Assembly (NCBI RefSeq): GCF_011516635.5
Contig: NZ_CP096255.1
Location: 1,982,501 to 2,046,500, forward strand
Length of the DNA: 64,000 bases
DNA from: Bradyrhizobium barranii subsp. apii
GTDB taxonomy: Bacteria > Pseudomonadota > Alphaproteobacteria > Rhizobiales > Xanthobacteraceae
Reading direction: 5' to 3'
The notes under the pieces were generated by a model. The model saw only the letters and a program-made list of their open reading frames with translations, did no database searches and was not told the DNA's origin. Within the stretch, counting starts at the first letter, position 1. Each line of letters begins with the position of its first letter. Positions 37,433 to 46,593 of the stretch are shown in pieces. A program made the position numbers and the translations under genes.

Positions 37433-38367
37433 GTGTCTGTTCCAAAACATGTTGAGTCGAATGAATCGGTTGTGATTCAAGGTGAGCGGCCTGATTCGAT
37501 GGGGACGCGCCGCCAATGTGGACTACCGAGAACCGTGCACGCTACGACCGCAGCCGCCTGCGCTATCCGAGCGACTTGACCGACGAGGAGTGGGCGCTGA
37601 TCGCGCCTCGCATCCCGCCGGCCAAGCGCGGCGGCAACAAGCGTACGGTGGACCTGCGCGAGATTGCCAACGGGCTGATGTACATCCTGAGCACAGGTTG
37701 CCAGTGGCGCGCGATCCCCAAGGACCTGCCGCCGCGCTCGACGCTGTATGGCTACTTCGATCTGTGGAGCTGGAACGGCACGCTCGATAAAATTCATCAC
37801 GCCCTCTATGTCGAATGTCGCGAAAGGGCCGAGCGCGAGGCTTCTCCCACCGCCGCCATCATCGATAGCCAGAGCGTGAAAAGCGCTGAAAAAGGGGGCC
37901 TCATGATCTCCATGGCTACGACGCGGGCAAGAAGATCAAGGGCAAGAAGCGGCACATTCTCGTCGACACGCAAGGCCTCTTGATGCACGCCATCGTGCAT
38001 GCGGCGGACATCCAGGATCGCGACGGCGGCGTGCTCCTGATGGCAACGTTGTTCGGCCTCTATCCCTTTCTTCTGAAGCTCTACGCGACGGCGGATATCA
38101 AGGGCCACATTTCCAGAAGGGGCTGCGTAGCGCTCTGAAGCGCGTGAACCTCGAAATCGTCAAACGCTCCGATCAGGCTCACCGTTTCGTCGTCTTGCCC
38201 AAACGCTGGATCGTCGAGCGTACCTTTGCCTGGCTCGGGCGATGCCGAAGACTGTCCAAAGATTGGGAATGCTTCAATCACAGGGCGCTCGCCTTTCTCA
38301 AGCTGGCCTCCATCCGACTCATGCTGCGAAAGCTATGCAATCCAAGGTAATCTTTCCGGACAGACTC
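37433..38367 (+). mobile_element. IS5 family (IS427-type) insertion sequence, copy 2 (defective)
   Basis: 935 bp, same ends as copies 1 and 3, duplication TAA (37430-37432 and 38368-38370). One C is missing near 38088 (CTACGCGACGG instead of CTACGCCGACGG), making it 1 bp shorter than its sisters. Confidence 0.93.
37516..38350 (+). pseudogene. IS427-type transposase, frameshifted by a 1-bp deletion
   Basis: Same as the transposases at 159-994 and 58098-58933 up to about 38087. There a single-base deletion breaks orfB just before the catalytic Asp of YADGGYQG, so this copy cannot make active transposase. It could still move if a sister copy supplies the enzyme. Confidence 0.9.
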
Positions 38368-38384
38368 TAACGCTCGTACAGATG

Positions 38385-38398
38385 TTGATCCAGGTCAT
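38385..38398 (+). promoter_or_regulatory. FNR/FixK-like box before the P1B-5 ATPase
   Basis: TTGAT-CCAG-GTCAT, one mismatch (final base) to the FNR/FixK consensus, 119 bp before the ATG at 38517. The IS end is only 17 bp upstream, so the promoter survived the insertion. Confidence 0.55.
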
Positions 38399-38516
38399 GG
38401 CCGGCTGTGAAGTAACCCCTTCTGTATCAGCGTTCTTCATCTCGGCGGTTGATTTTGCTCAACAACAACGCTGGTATCGGAGGACAGTGACGTTCGTGTA
38501 GCTGTGGAACCAAACC

Positions 38517-40814
38517 ATGTCGTTTGAGCGGGTCCTGCGATGGACCCTGGTCGTGATTGCGATCGCCGGCTTGACGGCGGGCATTTTAGCGCGAGCCGCA
38601 GGCCGGCCTGATCTGGCCGATCTTGCTTGGGAGCTTGGCACCGCGCCCGTGATCGGAGGACTGGCGGTCTCGATCGTCAGGGATCTTCTGAGCGGCCGCC
38701 TCGGAGTGGACGCGATTGCGCTGCTGTCGATGAGCGCGGCATTGGCGCTTGGCCAACCCCTTGCCGGGGCGGTGGTCGCGTTGATGTATTCCGGCGGCAA
38801 TGTGCTGGAGGACATCGCGATCGCGCGGGCGGAGCGCGACTTGCGATCCCTGGTTGATCGGGCACCGCGGCAGGCCCATCGCAAGACTGGCGAGCAGATC
38901 GAGGAAGTTCCGATCGAGGCAGTCTCGGTCGGCGAGGAACTCCTGGTCAGGGCCGGCGAGATCGTTCCGGTCGATGGTATCGTTGGTTCGGCCTCGGCCA
39001 CCATCGACGAGTCCGCGGTGACCGGTGAACCCATTCCGGTGGAGAAGACACGCGGCAGCGCAGTTCTTTCCGGGTCGCTCAATGCCGGTGAGACCTTCGA
39101 GTTGACCGTGACCGCGCCGGCCGGCGAGAGCACCTACGCCGGCATCGTGCGCATGGTGACGGCGGCGCAAACAGCGAAGGCTCCCTTCGTACGGCTGGCC
39201 GATCGCTTTGCGCTGATCCTCCTGCCGGTCACGCTCGTCGTCGCCTTCGTGGCGTGGTGGATCTCCGGTGATCTGACCCGTAGCCTCGCTGTGCTGGTGG
39301 CGGCGACGCCTTGTCCCCTGATTCTGGCCGCGCCCGTCGCATTCATAGCGGGCGTGGCGCAAGCTGCGCGCCGCGGCATCCTGGCCAAAGGCGGAGGGGC
39401 GCTGGAGGCGCTGGCTCGGGCGCATACAGTGTTGTTCGACAAGACCGGCACCCTGACGGTGGGAGGGGCGCGGTTGCTTTCGGTTGAGGTCGCTCCGGGG
39501 GAAGACCCGGATGAGGTCCTCAGGCTTGGGGCATCGCTCGAGCAGGCCTCGCATCACGTGCTTGCCAAAACCGTCGTTGCCGCGGCCATCGAGCGCGGCC
39601 TGAAGCTGAAAGCGCCCGAACAAGTCAAGGAAACCATGGGCACTGGCTTGTGCGGCCTGATCGAGGGGCGCCTGGTCGCCGCGGGCTCGCGAGAGATGAT
39701 TCTCTCACATGCCGAGCTGTCGCCTTGGGAGCTGAGGGCGATCCGGCGCGCCTCGTGGCGCTCGGCGTTGATCGTCTTTGTCGCCGTGGACGGGCGTCCG
39801 ATCGGTGCGTTGTTGCTGGCCGACGAACTGCGGGCGGATACGCCGCGTGCGATCCGGCTGCTGCGCGATGCGGGCATCGCGCGAATGGTGATGGTCACAG
39901 GCGATCGCGCGGCGGCAGCGCACGCCATCGGTGCAGCGCTCGACCTCGACGCCGTGCTGGCCGACCGCGTTCCTTCGGACAAGGTCGAGGCGGTACGCAC
40001 CGAACAGCGGTTGCATCCCACGATCATGGTCGGTGATGGCATCAATGACGCTCCGGCGCTGGCCGTGGCCGATATCGGAGTGGCGCTCGGCGCGCGCGGC
40101 GCCAGCGCCTCGTCCGAAGCGGCCGATGTGGTGATCTTGGCCGACCGGCTCGATCGCGTCGGCGAAGCGATCATCATCGCGCAGCGGGCGCGGCAGATCG
40201 CTATGCAAAGCATTGTTGTCGGAATGGGATTGTCGTTGGTGGCAATGATAGCTGCCACTGTTGGTTGGCTTGATCCGGTGCCGGCGGCGATCGTGCAGGA
40301 GGTGATCGATGTCGCCGTCATCCTGAACGCGCTGCGGGCGCTCACTCCGGCCCTCGGCACGGGCGGCCCGCGGATCACCGCAGAGCAGGGGCTGATCTTG
40401 CATCACGATCATCTGACCCTGTTCAAGGACCTCGACCGCTTGCGCAAGATCGTCGATGCGTTGGACGATGCGACGCCCGAGTCCGCCGCGGCGTTGATCG
40501 GGGAAGCTCAGCGCCTTGTTCAGAGTAGCGTGGTGAAGCACGAGCGCCAGGATGAGGACAGCGTCTATCCGAAGCTTGCGGAGGTGCTGCGCGACCGCCA
40601 CGGCCTCGCTGCGATGAGCCGTGCCCATCGGGAAATACTGCACCTTGCTCGCCTGCTCGCTCGGATCGTGGAGGATCTGCCCTCAGAGAAGGTCGACCGC
40701 TACCTTGTCCGGGACGCCCAGCGGGTGATCGAGGCGATCGAAACACTGGTGCGCATGCACACAGCCCAGGAGGAGGATATCTACGAAGCCGTGGCGGCCC
40801 AAGCGGCGGCTTAG
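38517..40814 (+). CDS. nia: P1B-5 type heavy-metal ATPase with C-terminal hemerythrin domain (Nia-like)
   Basis: A 765-residue protein. P-type ATPase hallmarks: TGEP (actuator), DKTGTLT (phosphorylated Asp), MVTGD and VGDGINDAPAL. The membrane metal site reads TPCP (AATPCPLILAAP), the signature of the P1B-5 subgroup. After the last TM helices comes a ~170-residue hemerythrin-like domain: HHDHLTLFKDL, VKHERQDEDSVYPKL, SRAHREILHLARL, RMHTAQEEDIYEAV, whose His and Glu would hold a di-iron site. Sinorhizobium Nia (nickel-iron ATPase) has this architecture, so export of Ni/Fe with iron or oxygen sensing by the tail is the best guess. No N-terminal HMA domain. Confidence 0.88.
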   Translation: MSFERVLRWTLVVIAIAGLTAGILARAAGRPDLADLAWELGTAPVIGGLAVSIVRDLLSGRLGVDAIALLSMSAALALGQPLAGAVVALMYSGGNVLEDIAIARAERDLRSLVDRAPRQAHRKTGEQIEEVPIEAVSVGEELLVRAGEIVPVDGIVGSASATIDESAVTGEPIPVEKTRGSAVLSGSLNAGETFELTVTAPAGESTYAGIVRMVTAAQTAKAPFVRLADRFALILLPVTLVVAFVAWWISGDLTRSLAVLVAATPCPLILAAPVAFIAGVAQAARRGILAKGGGALEALARAHTVLFDKTGTLTVGGARLLSVEVAPGEDPDEVLRLGASLEQASHHVLAKTVVAAAIERGLKLKAPEQVKETMGTGLCGLIEGRLVAAGSREMILSHAELSPWELRAIRRASWRSALIVFVAVDGRPIGALLLADELRADTPRAIRLLRDAGIARMVMVTGDRAAAAHAIGAALDLDAVLADRVPSDKVEAVRTEQRLHPTIMVGDGINDAPALAVADIGVALGARGASASSEAADVVILADRLDRVGEAIIIAQRARQIAMQSIVVGMGLSLVAMIAATVGWLDPVPAAIVQEVIDVAVILNALRALTPALGTGGPRITAEQGLILHHDHLTLFKDLDRLRKIVDALDDATPESAAALIGEAQRLVQSSVVKHERQDEDSVYPKLAEVLRDRHGLAAMSRAHREILHLARLLARIVEDLPSEKVDRYLVRDAQRVIEAIETLVRMHTAQEEDIYEAVAAQAAA

Positions 40815-40852
40815 CCTTAAGATCCGCGCGCCTCTTACCGCTTGTAACGGCA

Positions 40853-41434
40853 CTATTTGTCCTGGCAGGCTGCTACACCGGCTTCGCTCTGAGCGACGGC
40901 CCGAGTTTCGATAATGGCCTTTGAAATCCGTCGGTACAGATCGCGCCGGCGAACGAGCGGCCACCAGTCATAGAGAAAGATCTCCAGCGGGCGCCAGTTC
41001 GCAACCCACCCCAGGATCAAGAGACTCTCCTCCAGAAGACGCCGCAACGGGTTGGCGAACAGCGCACCAACGACGACGTGCGCAAAGAGCAGGCACGTGA
41101 TCAGAATGGCGAGTCCGATGGCCAGCGACCAGCGGCCAATTCTGAACAGCTCGTTGAGGTCTCCTTGAGTTGCGTTCGCCCGATCTGAAAAATAGTGACC
41201 GAAGGCTTCGCGGAGCTCCAGCGCTGCTTTCGCTTGCGCATCAGTATCAGGATGTTGAACGCGAATCCGGATCGCTTGCCGGCCCGAGAGCTCTCGCGCC
41301 CAGCCGACAATGTAGTCTTCCGCCTCTTTGTCGAGGTCTCGCTCTCGAAACGGGAATGGGTCGAGCGTATGAAAGAGCTGGGCGATGTCGTCGACCCGAA
41401 GCTCAATCGTCTCTTCGGATGCCTGGGCAATCAT
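40853..41434 (-). CDS. Conserved hypothetical membrane protein
   Basis: 193 residues. The N-terminal soluble part (VDDIAQLFHTLDPFPFRERD, AEDYIVGWARELSGRQ) is followed by two TM helices (LAIGLAILITCLLFAHVVVG and a second near PLRRLLEESLLILGWVANWR) and a charged tail. Genes of this type are frequent between metal ATPases in low-oxygen clusters of alphaproteobacteria. Function unknown. Confidence 0.7.
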   Translation of the reverse strand: MIAQASEETIELRVDDIAQLFHTLDPFPFRERDLDKEAEDYIVGWARELSGRQAIRIRVQHPDTDAQAKAALELREAFGHYFSDRANATQGDLNELFRIGRWSLAIGLAILITCLLFAHVVVGALFANPLRRLLEESLLILGWVANWRPLEIFLYDWWPLVRRRDLYRRISKAIIETRAVAQSEAGVAACQDK

Positions 41435-41544
41435 CGGCTTTCATCGCTCCGGAGTCTCGTGGGCCTCGCTTGCTCCAAGTCAAGACCGGTTATCGAGGCC
41501 CGTCTATCTTAAGGGCCTGTTTTTCGGCGTAAAGGAGGCTTGCC

Positions 41545-44226
41545 ATCGAAAGACACGCAATTGCCGAACAGGTCATTCTGCCGGAAAATCCGCATGTCCT
41601 GCCTGTCGCCGAACTGCTTCGGCAGTTGCGCGTGGCCGCTTCCGATGGCCTCTCCGAGGCTGAGGTCGAAGCGCGCCGCAAGCGCTTCGGTGCCAACACG
41701 ATCAGTTCGCGCCGCCCCACCCGGGTGATGAGCCTGCTGTTGCACCAGTTCAAGAGTTCGGTCGTTTATCTCTTGAGCGTTGCGGCGGGGCTGGCGTTCT
41801 ATTTCGGCGAACTGGAGGAAGGCAGCGCCATCCTTGCGGTCCTTGCCATCAACGCGCTGATCGGCTTCGTGACCGAGCTGAAGGCGGCGCGATCGATTGA
41901 GGCTTTGCGAGCGCTTGGAACGCGCAGCGCCCGCGTCCGACGCGGGGGGCGCGTTCGTGTCGTGCCGGCCGAGGAGCTCGTTCCGGGCGATATCGTCGTC
42001 CTGGACGCTGGCGATGTCGTGTCGGCCGACCTCCGCCTCATCGAGACGTCCCGTCTGTCCGCAGACGAATCGACGCTGACCGGCGAATCGGTCGCCGTCG
42101 ACAAGCAGACGCGCCCGGTCGGCGCAGACACGCGTCTCGGCGATCGCGCGTCCATGGCGTTCAAGGGCACCGCCATCACGCGGGGGACGGGCACCGGGGT
42201 CGTCGTGGCGACCGGCCTCGGCACGGAGCTAGGCCGCGTGACGAGGCTCGTTCTCGAAGCCGACCCGGGCAGTTCGCCTCTCGAACGCAAGCTCGGGCGT
42301 CTGTCAACGCAGCTCGTCCTGGCGACCATCGCCGTCGCCGTTGCCATCGGCGTCGCCGGCCTGATCGGAGGTGAAGATCCCCTCGTGATGGTCGAGGCGG
42401 CGATCGCGCTCGCCGTGGCCGCGATTCCCGAGGGCCTCCCGGTCGTCGCGACGCTTGCGCTCGCCCGTGGCATGTGGCGCATGGCGCGGCAGAATGCGCT
42501 GATCGAGCGTCTTTCCGCGGTCGAGACGCTCGGGGCTACCACCGTCATCCTCACCGACAAAACCGGCACCTTGACCGAAAACCGGATGACGGTGCGGCGG
42601 CTCTGCACGGCCTCTGGTGAGATCTCGCTCGAGACGGAAGCGCCAAAGGAGGGGGAGCGCCTGCAACTCGCCGGCGACCGATCGGCCGCCGAACTGCTCC
42701 GCATCGCCGTTCTTTGCAACGATGCCCATCTCGACCGCGCGGACGAAGGCGGCGGCGGCGACCCGATGGAAATCGCACTTTTGCGCGCCGGATTCCACGC
42801 GGGCTTGAGACGAACGTCCTTGCTGGATGGGCACCGCATCGTTCGCAAGCATGCCTTCGATCCTGCCGCCAAGATGATGGCAACGGTGCACGAATGGGGA
42901 GACGGCGTGCTGGTGGCGGTGAAGGGAGCGCCGGAAGCGGTCCTGGCGGTGGCGACGCGCGCAACCACCGGGCATGGCGAGATCGCCCTTGACGACCACA
43001 CACGAGCGGAGTGGCTGGGCCGGGCCGATCGGCTCGGCCATAGCGGCCTGCGCGTACTCGCCTGCGCGACGAAGAAGGACGAGCTGTCCGATGCCTCGCC
43101 ATACGAGGGATTGGTCCTGGTCGGCCTTATCGGTCTGGAAGACCCCGCGCGTGCCGACGTGCCGCAGGCGGTTCAGGACTGCCAGAAAGCGGGAATTCGC
43201 GTCGTCATGGTCACTGGCGACCATCTCGTGACGGCGCGAAGTATCGGTCGCGCGGTCGGTCTCGGGGAGAGCATCGCGAACGTCATGGAGGGCAAGAAGA
43301 TCGCTGAGGTGATCGAGACCGGGCAGCCTGCGCTCCGCGACGTCGGGATCTTCGCGAGAGTGAACCCCGACGAGAAGCTTGCCCTGGTCAGGGCCTATCA
43401 GGCCGCCGGCGAGATCGTCGCTATGACGGGTGACGGGGTCAACGACGCGCCGGCCCTGCGGCAGGCCGATATCGGCGTGGCGATGGGCCTGCGGGGCACC
43501 GATGTCGCGCGCGAAGCGGCCGCCATGATCCTGCTCGACGACGCGTTCCCGACCATCGTTGGGGCGATACGCGAAGGCCGCATCATCTTCGCCAATATCC
43601 GCCGTTTCGTCGCCTATCTCTTGTCCTGCAATCTCAGCGAGGTGATGGTGGTCGGACTAGCCGTGTTGTCGGCGCTCCCTCTGCCGCTGCTGCCGCTGCA
43701 GATTCTGTATCTCAATCTCGTGACAGACGTGTTTCCGGCCTTCGCACTGGCCATGGGCGAAGGTGAATCCGGTATCCTTAAGCATCCGCCGCGCGATCCA
43801 GGAGAGCCCATTTTGGGCCGTGGGCAATGGATCACAATAATCCTGCATGCCGGAGCGTTGAGCGCCGGCACGTTCGGGGCGCTGGCTGCGTCGTATCGGC
43901 TCGGTCTCGATGCCAGAGCGACGGTGACCGTCACGTTCCTCACTCTTGGATTCGCGCAGCTCTGGCACACGTTCAGCATGAGCGATCCGCAATCGCCGCT
44001 CATCGTCAACGAGATCACGCGAAATGGTTGGCTTTGGAGCGCGCTCATGCTTTGTGCAACACTCCTTGCCGTGCCGCCTTACCTGCCGCCGGCAGCGCTT
44101 CTATTGCACCTTGCTCCCCCCACCGCCGACATGTGGTCAGTCGTTCTTCTCTTTAGTTTGGCGCCGATGATCGTCACGCAGGTAGTCAGCGCTGTCGTCA
44201 GAGTATGGCATGCGAGGGTGCGATGA
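41545..44226 (+). CDS. P2-type cation (Ca2+-like) transporting ATPase; start codon unusual
   Basis: About 890 residues. Cation-ATPase N-terminal domain (LSEAEVEARRKRFGANTIS), TLTGES, PEGLPVVATLALA (TM4 ion site), DKTGTLTENRM, MVTGDH, MTGDGVNDAPAL, and C-terminal TM helices. The first ATG/GTG/TTG in frame is a TTG at 41626, but coding sequence continues upstream (ERHAIAEQVILPENPHVLPV). The only good ribosome site, AAAGGAGG (41531-41538), stands 6 bases before ATC at 41545-41547. So the gene either starts at ATC or lost its ATG by one base change. Confidence 0.85.
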   Translation: MERHAIAEQVILPENPHVLPVAELLRQLRVAASDGLSEAEVEARRKRFGANTISSRRPTRVMSLLLHQFKSSVVYLLSVAAGLAFYFGELEEGSAILAVLAINALIGFVTELKAARSIEALRALGTRSARVRRGGRVRVVPAEELVPGDIVVLDAGDVVSADLRLIETSRLSADESTLTGESVAVDKQTRPVGADTRLGDRASMAFKGTAITRGTGTGVVVATGLGTELGRVTRLVLEADPGSSPLERKLGRLSTQLVLATIAVAVAIGVAGLIGGEDPLVMVEAAIALAVAAIPEGLPVVATLALARGMWRMARQNALIERLSAVETLGATTVILTDKTGTLTENRMTVRRLCTASGEISLETEAPKEGERLQLAGDRSAAELLRIAVLCNDAHLDRADEGGGGDPMEIALLRAGFHAGLRRTSLLDGHRIVRKHAFDPAAKMMATVHEWGDGVLVAVKGAPEAVLAVATRATTGHGEIALDDHTRAEWLGRADRLGHSGLRVLACATKKDELSDASPYEGLVLVGLIGLEDPARADVPQAVQDCQKAGIRVVMVTGDHLVTARSIGRAVGLGESIANVMEGKKIAEVIETGQPALRDVGIFARVNPDEKLALVRAYQAAGEIVAMTGDGVNDAPALRQADIGVAMGLRGTDVAREAAAMILLDDAFPTIVGAIREGRIIFANIRRFVAYLLSCNLSEVMVVGLAVLSALPLPLLPLQILYLNLVTDVFPAFALAMGEGESGILKHPPRDPGEPILGRGQWITIILHAGALSAGTFGALAASYRLGLDARATVTVTFLTLGFAQLWHTFSMSDPQSPLIVNEITRNGWLWSALMLCATLLAVPPYLPPAALLLHLAPPTADMWSVVLLFSLAPMIVTQVVSAVVRVWHARVR

Positions 44227-44317
44227 CGACGAGGGCAGCTATTGTCTTTCTTGTTCCCAGTGCTTCTTCTGCCGTTCGGAGGCGTACAATTCCTCGCCGC
44301 ATGCATCCCACTGCGGC

Positions 44318-44355
44318 GGGGCCGCACGGTCAAGGTTTAACCCTGATGCGGCCCC
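44318..44355. repeat. Stem-loop downstream of the P2 ATPase
   Basis: GGGGCCGCA (44318-44326) pairs with TGCGGCCCC (44347-44355) across a 20-base loop. No U-tract follows, so it is at best a weak terminator or an mRNA-stabilising hairpin. Confidence 0.35.
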
Positions 44356-44409
44356 CCGTGCCAGTTGGCAGCCGAAGCGGCAAAAACAGAAACGGTCGGG
44401 GAGGTTGAG

Positions 44410-44493
44410 GTGAGGACGTTACTAACCTTTATGCTGCCTTACATCATTGGCATCATCTGCATCGGCGCTATCCTCTGGCTCATAAGCTACTGA
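44410..44493 (+). CDS. Possible 27-residue single-helix membrane protein
   Basis: GTG start after GGGGAGG; reads VRTLLTFMLPYIIGIICIGA then ILWLISY-stop. Almost the whole peptide is one hydrophobic helix, like small regulators attached to P-type ATPases. Short size makes this tentative. Confidence 0.4.
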   Translation: MRTLLTFMLPYIIGIICIGAILWLISY

Positions 44494-44549
44494 TAAGGTG
44501 CAGAGGCGCAGCATGACTGACCTCCTAGAGGGGGGTATGGGCACACGCC

Positions 44550-45245
44550 TTATCCGAACAAATGCGCGAGCCAATACGCTGCCCCGGCTGCCAATCCGCC
44601 AACCAGCAACGTTTGCAGCGCCGACTTGATCTTGTTGACGCCTGTGAAGTGCCCTTTGACGGCTCCGAAGCAGATCAGGGCCAGGCCGGTCGCAGCCACC
44701 GAAATCTGTAGGGCCGTCCCGATGTTCTGGGTAAACATGTATGGCACGAGTGGGATCAGACCACCGATCACATAAGAGCCTCCGATTGTCGCGGCGCTGA
44801 TCGGCGCCCGTTTCGGATCCGGACGCTCCAATCCCAGTTCGAAGCGCATCATGAAATCGACCCATCGCTGCCTGTTCGAAGCGATCGCACCAACGACGGA
44901 CTTCAGCGCGTCTCCTTCGAGGCCGTACTCGCGGAAGATCTGCTCCACTTCTTCAACCTCCCGTTCGTGCAGGTGATCGATTTCGTGGTGCTCGCGCTGC
45001 TCTTCGGCGGCGTAGTGCTCCGCGTCCGTGCGGGCCGCGAGATACCCGCCGAGCCCCATCGCGATGGCGCCGGCGACGACCTCGGCGAGCCCGGCCGTGA
45101 CGATCACGTCCGTGTTGGCGACGGCCGCGGAAAGACCGGCTGCCAGCGCGAACGGGACGGTCAAACCGTCGGCCATCCCGATTACGACGTCCCGGACGCT
45201 TTCGGAGGAGGTGAAGTGCTTTTCGACGTGTGGGGTGGCGGGCAC
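44550..45245 (-). CDS. VIT1/CCC1 family iron/manganese transporter
   Basis: A 231-residue membrane protein with the family's first TM motif VRDVVIGMADGLTVPFALAAGLS, AGAIAMGLGGYLAARTDAEH, a His/Glu-rich cytosolic loop (EEQREHHEIDHLHEREVEEV) and three C-terminal helices (GGSYVIGGLIPLVPYMFTQ). GTG start 45245 after AGGAG. It moves Fe2+ or Mn2+ out of the cytosol, fitting the metal-ATPase neighbours. Confidence 0.9.
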   Translation of the reverse strand: MPATPHVEKHFTSSESVRDVVIGMADGLTVPFALAAGLSAAVANTDVIVTAGLAEVVAGAIAMGLGGYLAARTDAEHYAAEEQREHHEIDHLHEREVEEVEQIFREYGLEGDALKSVVGAIASNRQRWVDFMMRFELGLERPDPKRAPISAATIGGSYVIGGLIPLVPYMFTQNIGTALQISVAATGLALICFGAVKGHFTGVNKIKSALQTLLVGGLAAGAAYWLAHLFG

Positions 45246-45285
45246 AGGACGCTCCTGTTTGCGGTTAAGGTTCGAAGAGGGCGGC

Positions 45286-45852
45286 CTAGTCAGCAGCCCT
45301 CTTGCGGCCGGAGATCATGGACGCGATCAGGTTCTCGCGATGCTCGAAGCTCGCGATCAACACGCCGAGGACATGCGCCACGACCAAGCCGACGGTCAGG
45401 TTGGCCAGGAATTCGTGGACGTGTTCGATCAGCTTGGAGCCCCAGTAGGCATCCGTGGTGATCATGTAGCCCGTAGCGCACGTGCCGGCCAGCGCGACGA
45501 GGAGCGCGATGATCATGGCACCGCCCGCCGGGTTGTGCCCGATGTAGCGCGGAGCTCTGAGCAGCGTGACGTCGCGGATATAGGCCAGCACCTCGCGCGG
45601 CGGCCGAACGAAGCTCGAAAAGCGCGCATGCCGCGGGCCGACGAAGCCCCAGACCATGCGGATCCCGAGGAGGCCGGCGATCGTGTAGCCGGCCCCGACG
45701 TGCACCCGTTCGATCTCGTCGCCGGTCGCGTAGGCGATCACGAAGGTGGCTACCAGCGACCAATGGAAGATCCGGACGAACGGATCCCAGACCTTGACCG
45801 TGGCCGGCGGCATCGCGCCGCCGGCTCCAATCGTGTTGCTCGAAGGTCTCAT
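45286..45852 (-). CDS. Cytochrome b561-like membrane protein
   Basis: A 188-residue protein with four TM helices and paired His: WDPFVRIFHWSLVATFVIAY, RVHVGAGYTIAGLLGIRMVW and HVHEFLANLTVGLVVAHVLG supply likely haem ligands. This is the cytochrome b/b6 domain type often encoded beside PepSY or c-type cytochrome genes. It lies 10 bp after the PepSY gene and is probably co-transcribed with it. Confidence 0.85.
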   Translation of the reverse strand: MRPSSNTIGAGGAMPPATVKVWDPFVRIFHWSLVATFVIAYATGDEIERVHVGAGYTIAGLLGIRMVWGFVGPRHARFSSFVRPPREVLAYIRDVTLLRAPRYIGHNPAGGAMIIALLVALAGTCATGYMITTDAYWGSKLIEHVHEFLANLTVGLVVAHVLGVLIASFEHRENLIASMISGRKRAAD

Positions 45853-45862
45853 TTGCGCACCG

Positions 45863-46135
45863 TCACATCTGGCCGACGATCTGGCCGTTGGTCGGGTCCA
45901 CGAATAGCTCGACCCGGTTGCCGTTCTTGTCGAGCGTGTAGAGCTCGCCGCAGGCGTTCTTGAGCTTGGCCTTCTGGACCTTGTAGCCCTTGGCCTCGAC
46001 CTTGGCCTGCAACTGCGCCACCGGCAGCCACTGGGCCTCGGGGGCCGAGGTGCACGGCTTGCCGAGGCTGCCGGCCTGGGCGGAGGCCGCCCCGAGGGTC
46101 ACGGCGGCGAGGGTAAGAATGGCAATCTTGCGCAT
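45863..46135 (-). CDS. Secreted PepSY domain protein
   Basis: About 90 residues from ATG 46135. Signal peptide RKIAILTLAAVTLGAASAQA; the mature part has WLPVAQLQAKVEAKGYKVQK and RVELFVDPTNGQIVGQM, a PepSY fold. Such proteins bind or inhibit partner membrane proteins; here the partner is probably the cytochrome b encoded next. Confidence 0.8.
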   Translation of the reverse strand: MRKIAILTLAAVTLGAASAQAGSLGKPCTSAPEAQWLPVAQLQAKVEAKGYKVQKAKLKNACGELYTLDKNGNRVELFVDPTNGQIVGQM

Positions 46136-46281
46136 AGGTATCTCCTGACGGTGGCCGGCCGCACCATGCGGCGGCGTGCGGGGCAACCTGCCAGAAGCGG
46201 CCTGACTGACGCCTGTTGAGCCAAGTCAGCTATTTGTCAGGTGATATCTGGCATCCATATCTCCGGGATGACGAGTTGCTC

Positions 46282-46593
46282 ATGGATTTACCTCTGCACC
46301 CGGTTCGCGCCCTGATCCTTGCCGCCGTCCTGTTGGTCGCGGGCGGGGCGCCAGCGCTCGCCCGCGATCATGACGACGCGCGACGGGCCGTAGAGGCCGG
46401 CGAGATACGTCCGCTTGCCGATATTTTGAACAAGGTCAAGGGCAAGCTTCCGGGCGAGGTTGTTGGCGTGAAGCTCGAACGAGAGGCCGGTGCCTGGATG
46501 TACGAATTCCGGGTGGTCGACGAGAAGGGGCGGTTGTTCGAGATCCACGTCGATGCCCGCAGCGGCGAAGTCGAACGGGCCAAGGAGAAGTGA
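46282..46593 (+). CDS. Secreted PepSY domain protein upstream of the two-component system
   Basis: 103 residues from ATG 46282. Signal peptide ends ...GGAPALA; then IRPLADILNKVKGKLPGEVV and WMYEFRVVDEKGRLFEIHVD ARSGEVE, a PepSY domain. Its stop overlaps the regulator start (TGATG), so it belongs to the same operon and may modulate the sensor kinase from the periplasm. Confidence 0.85.
   Translation: MDLPLHPVRALILAAVLLVAGGAPALARDHDDARRAVEAGEIRPLADILNKVKGKLPGEVVGVKLEREAGAWMYEFRVVDEKGRLFEIHVDARSGEVERAKEK

Noticed and set aside
44318..44355. Stem-loop as a terminator or riboswitch
   Set aside because: Single stem with a 20-base loop, no U-tract, no conserved riboswitch features.
45028..45963. 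Plus-strand ORF (311 aa)
   Set aside because: Opposite VIT1/CCC1 and cytochrome b genes; Arg/Asp-rich shadow.
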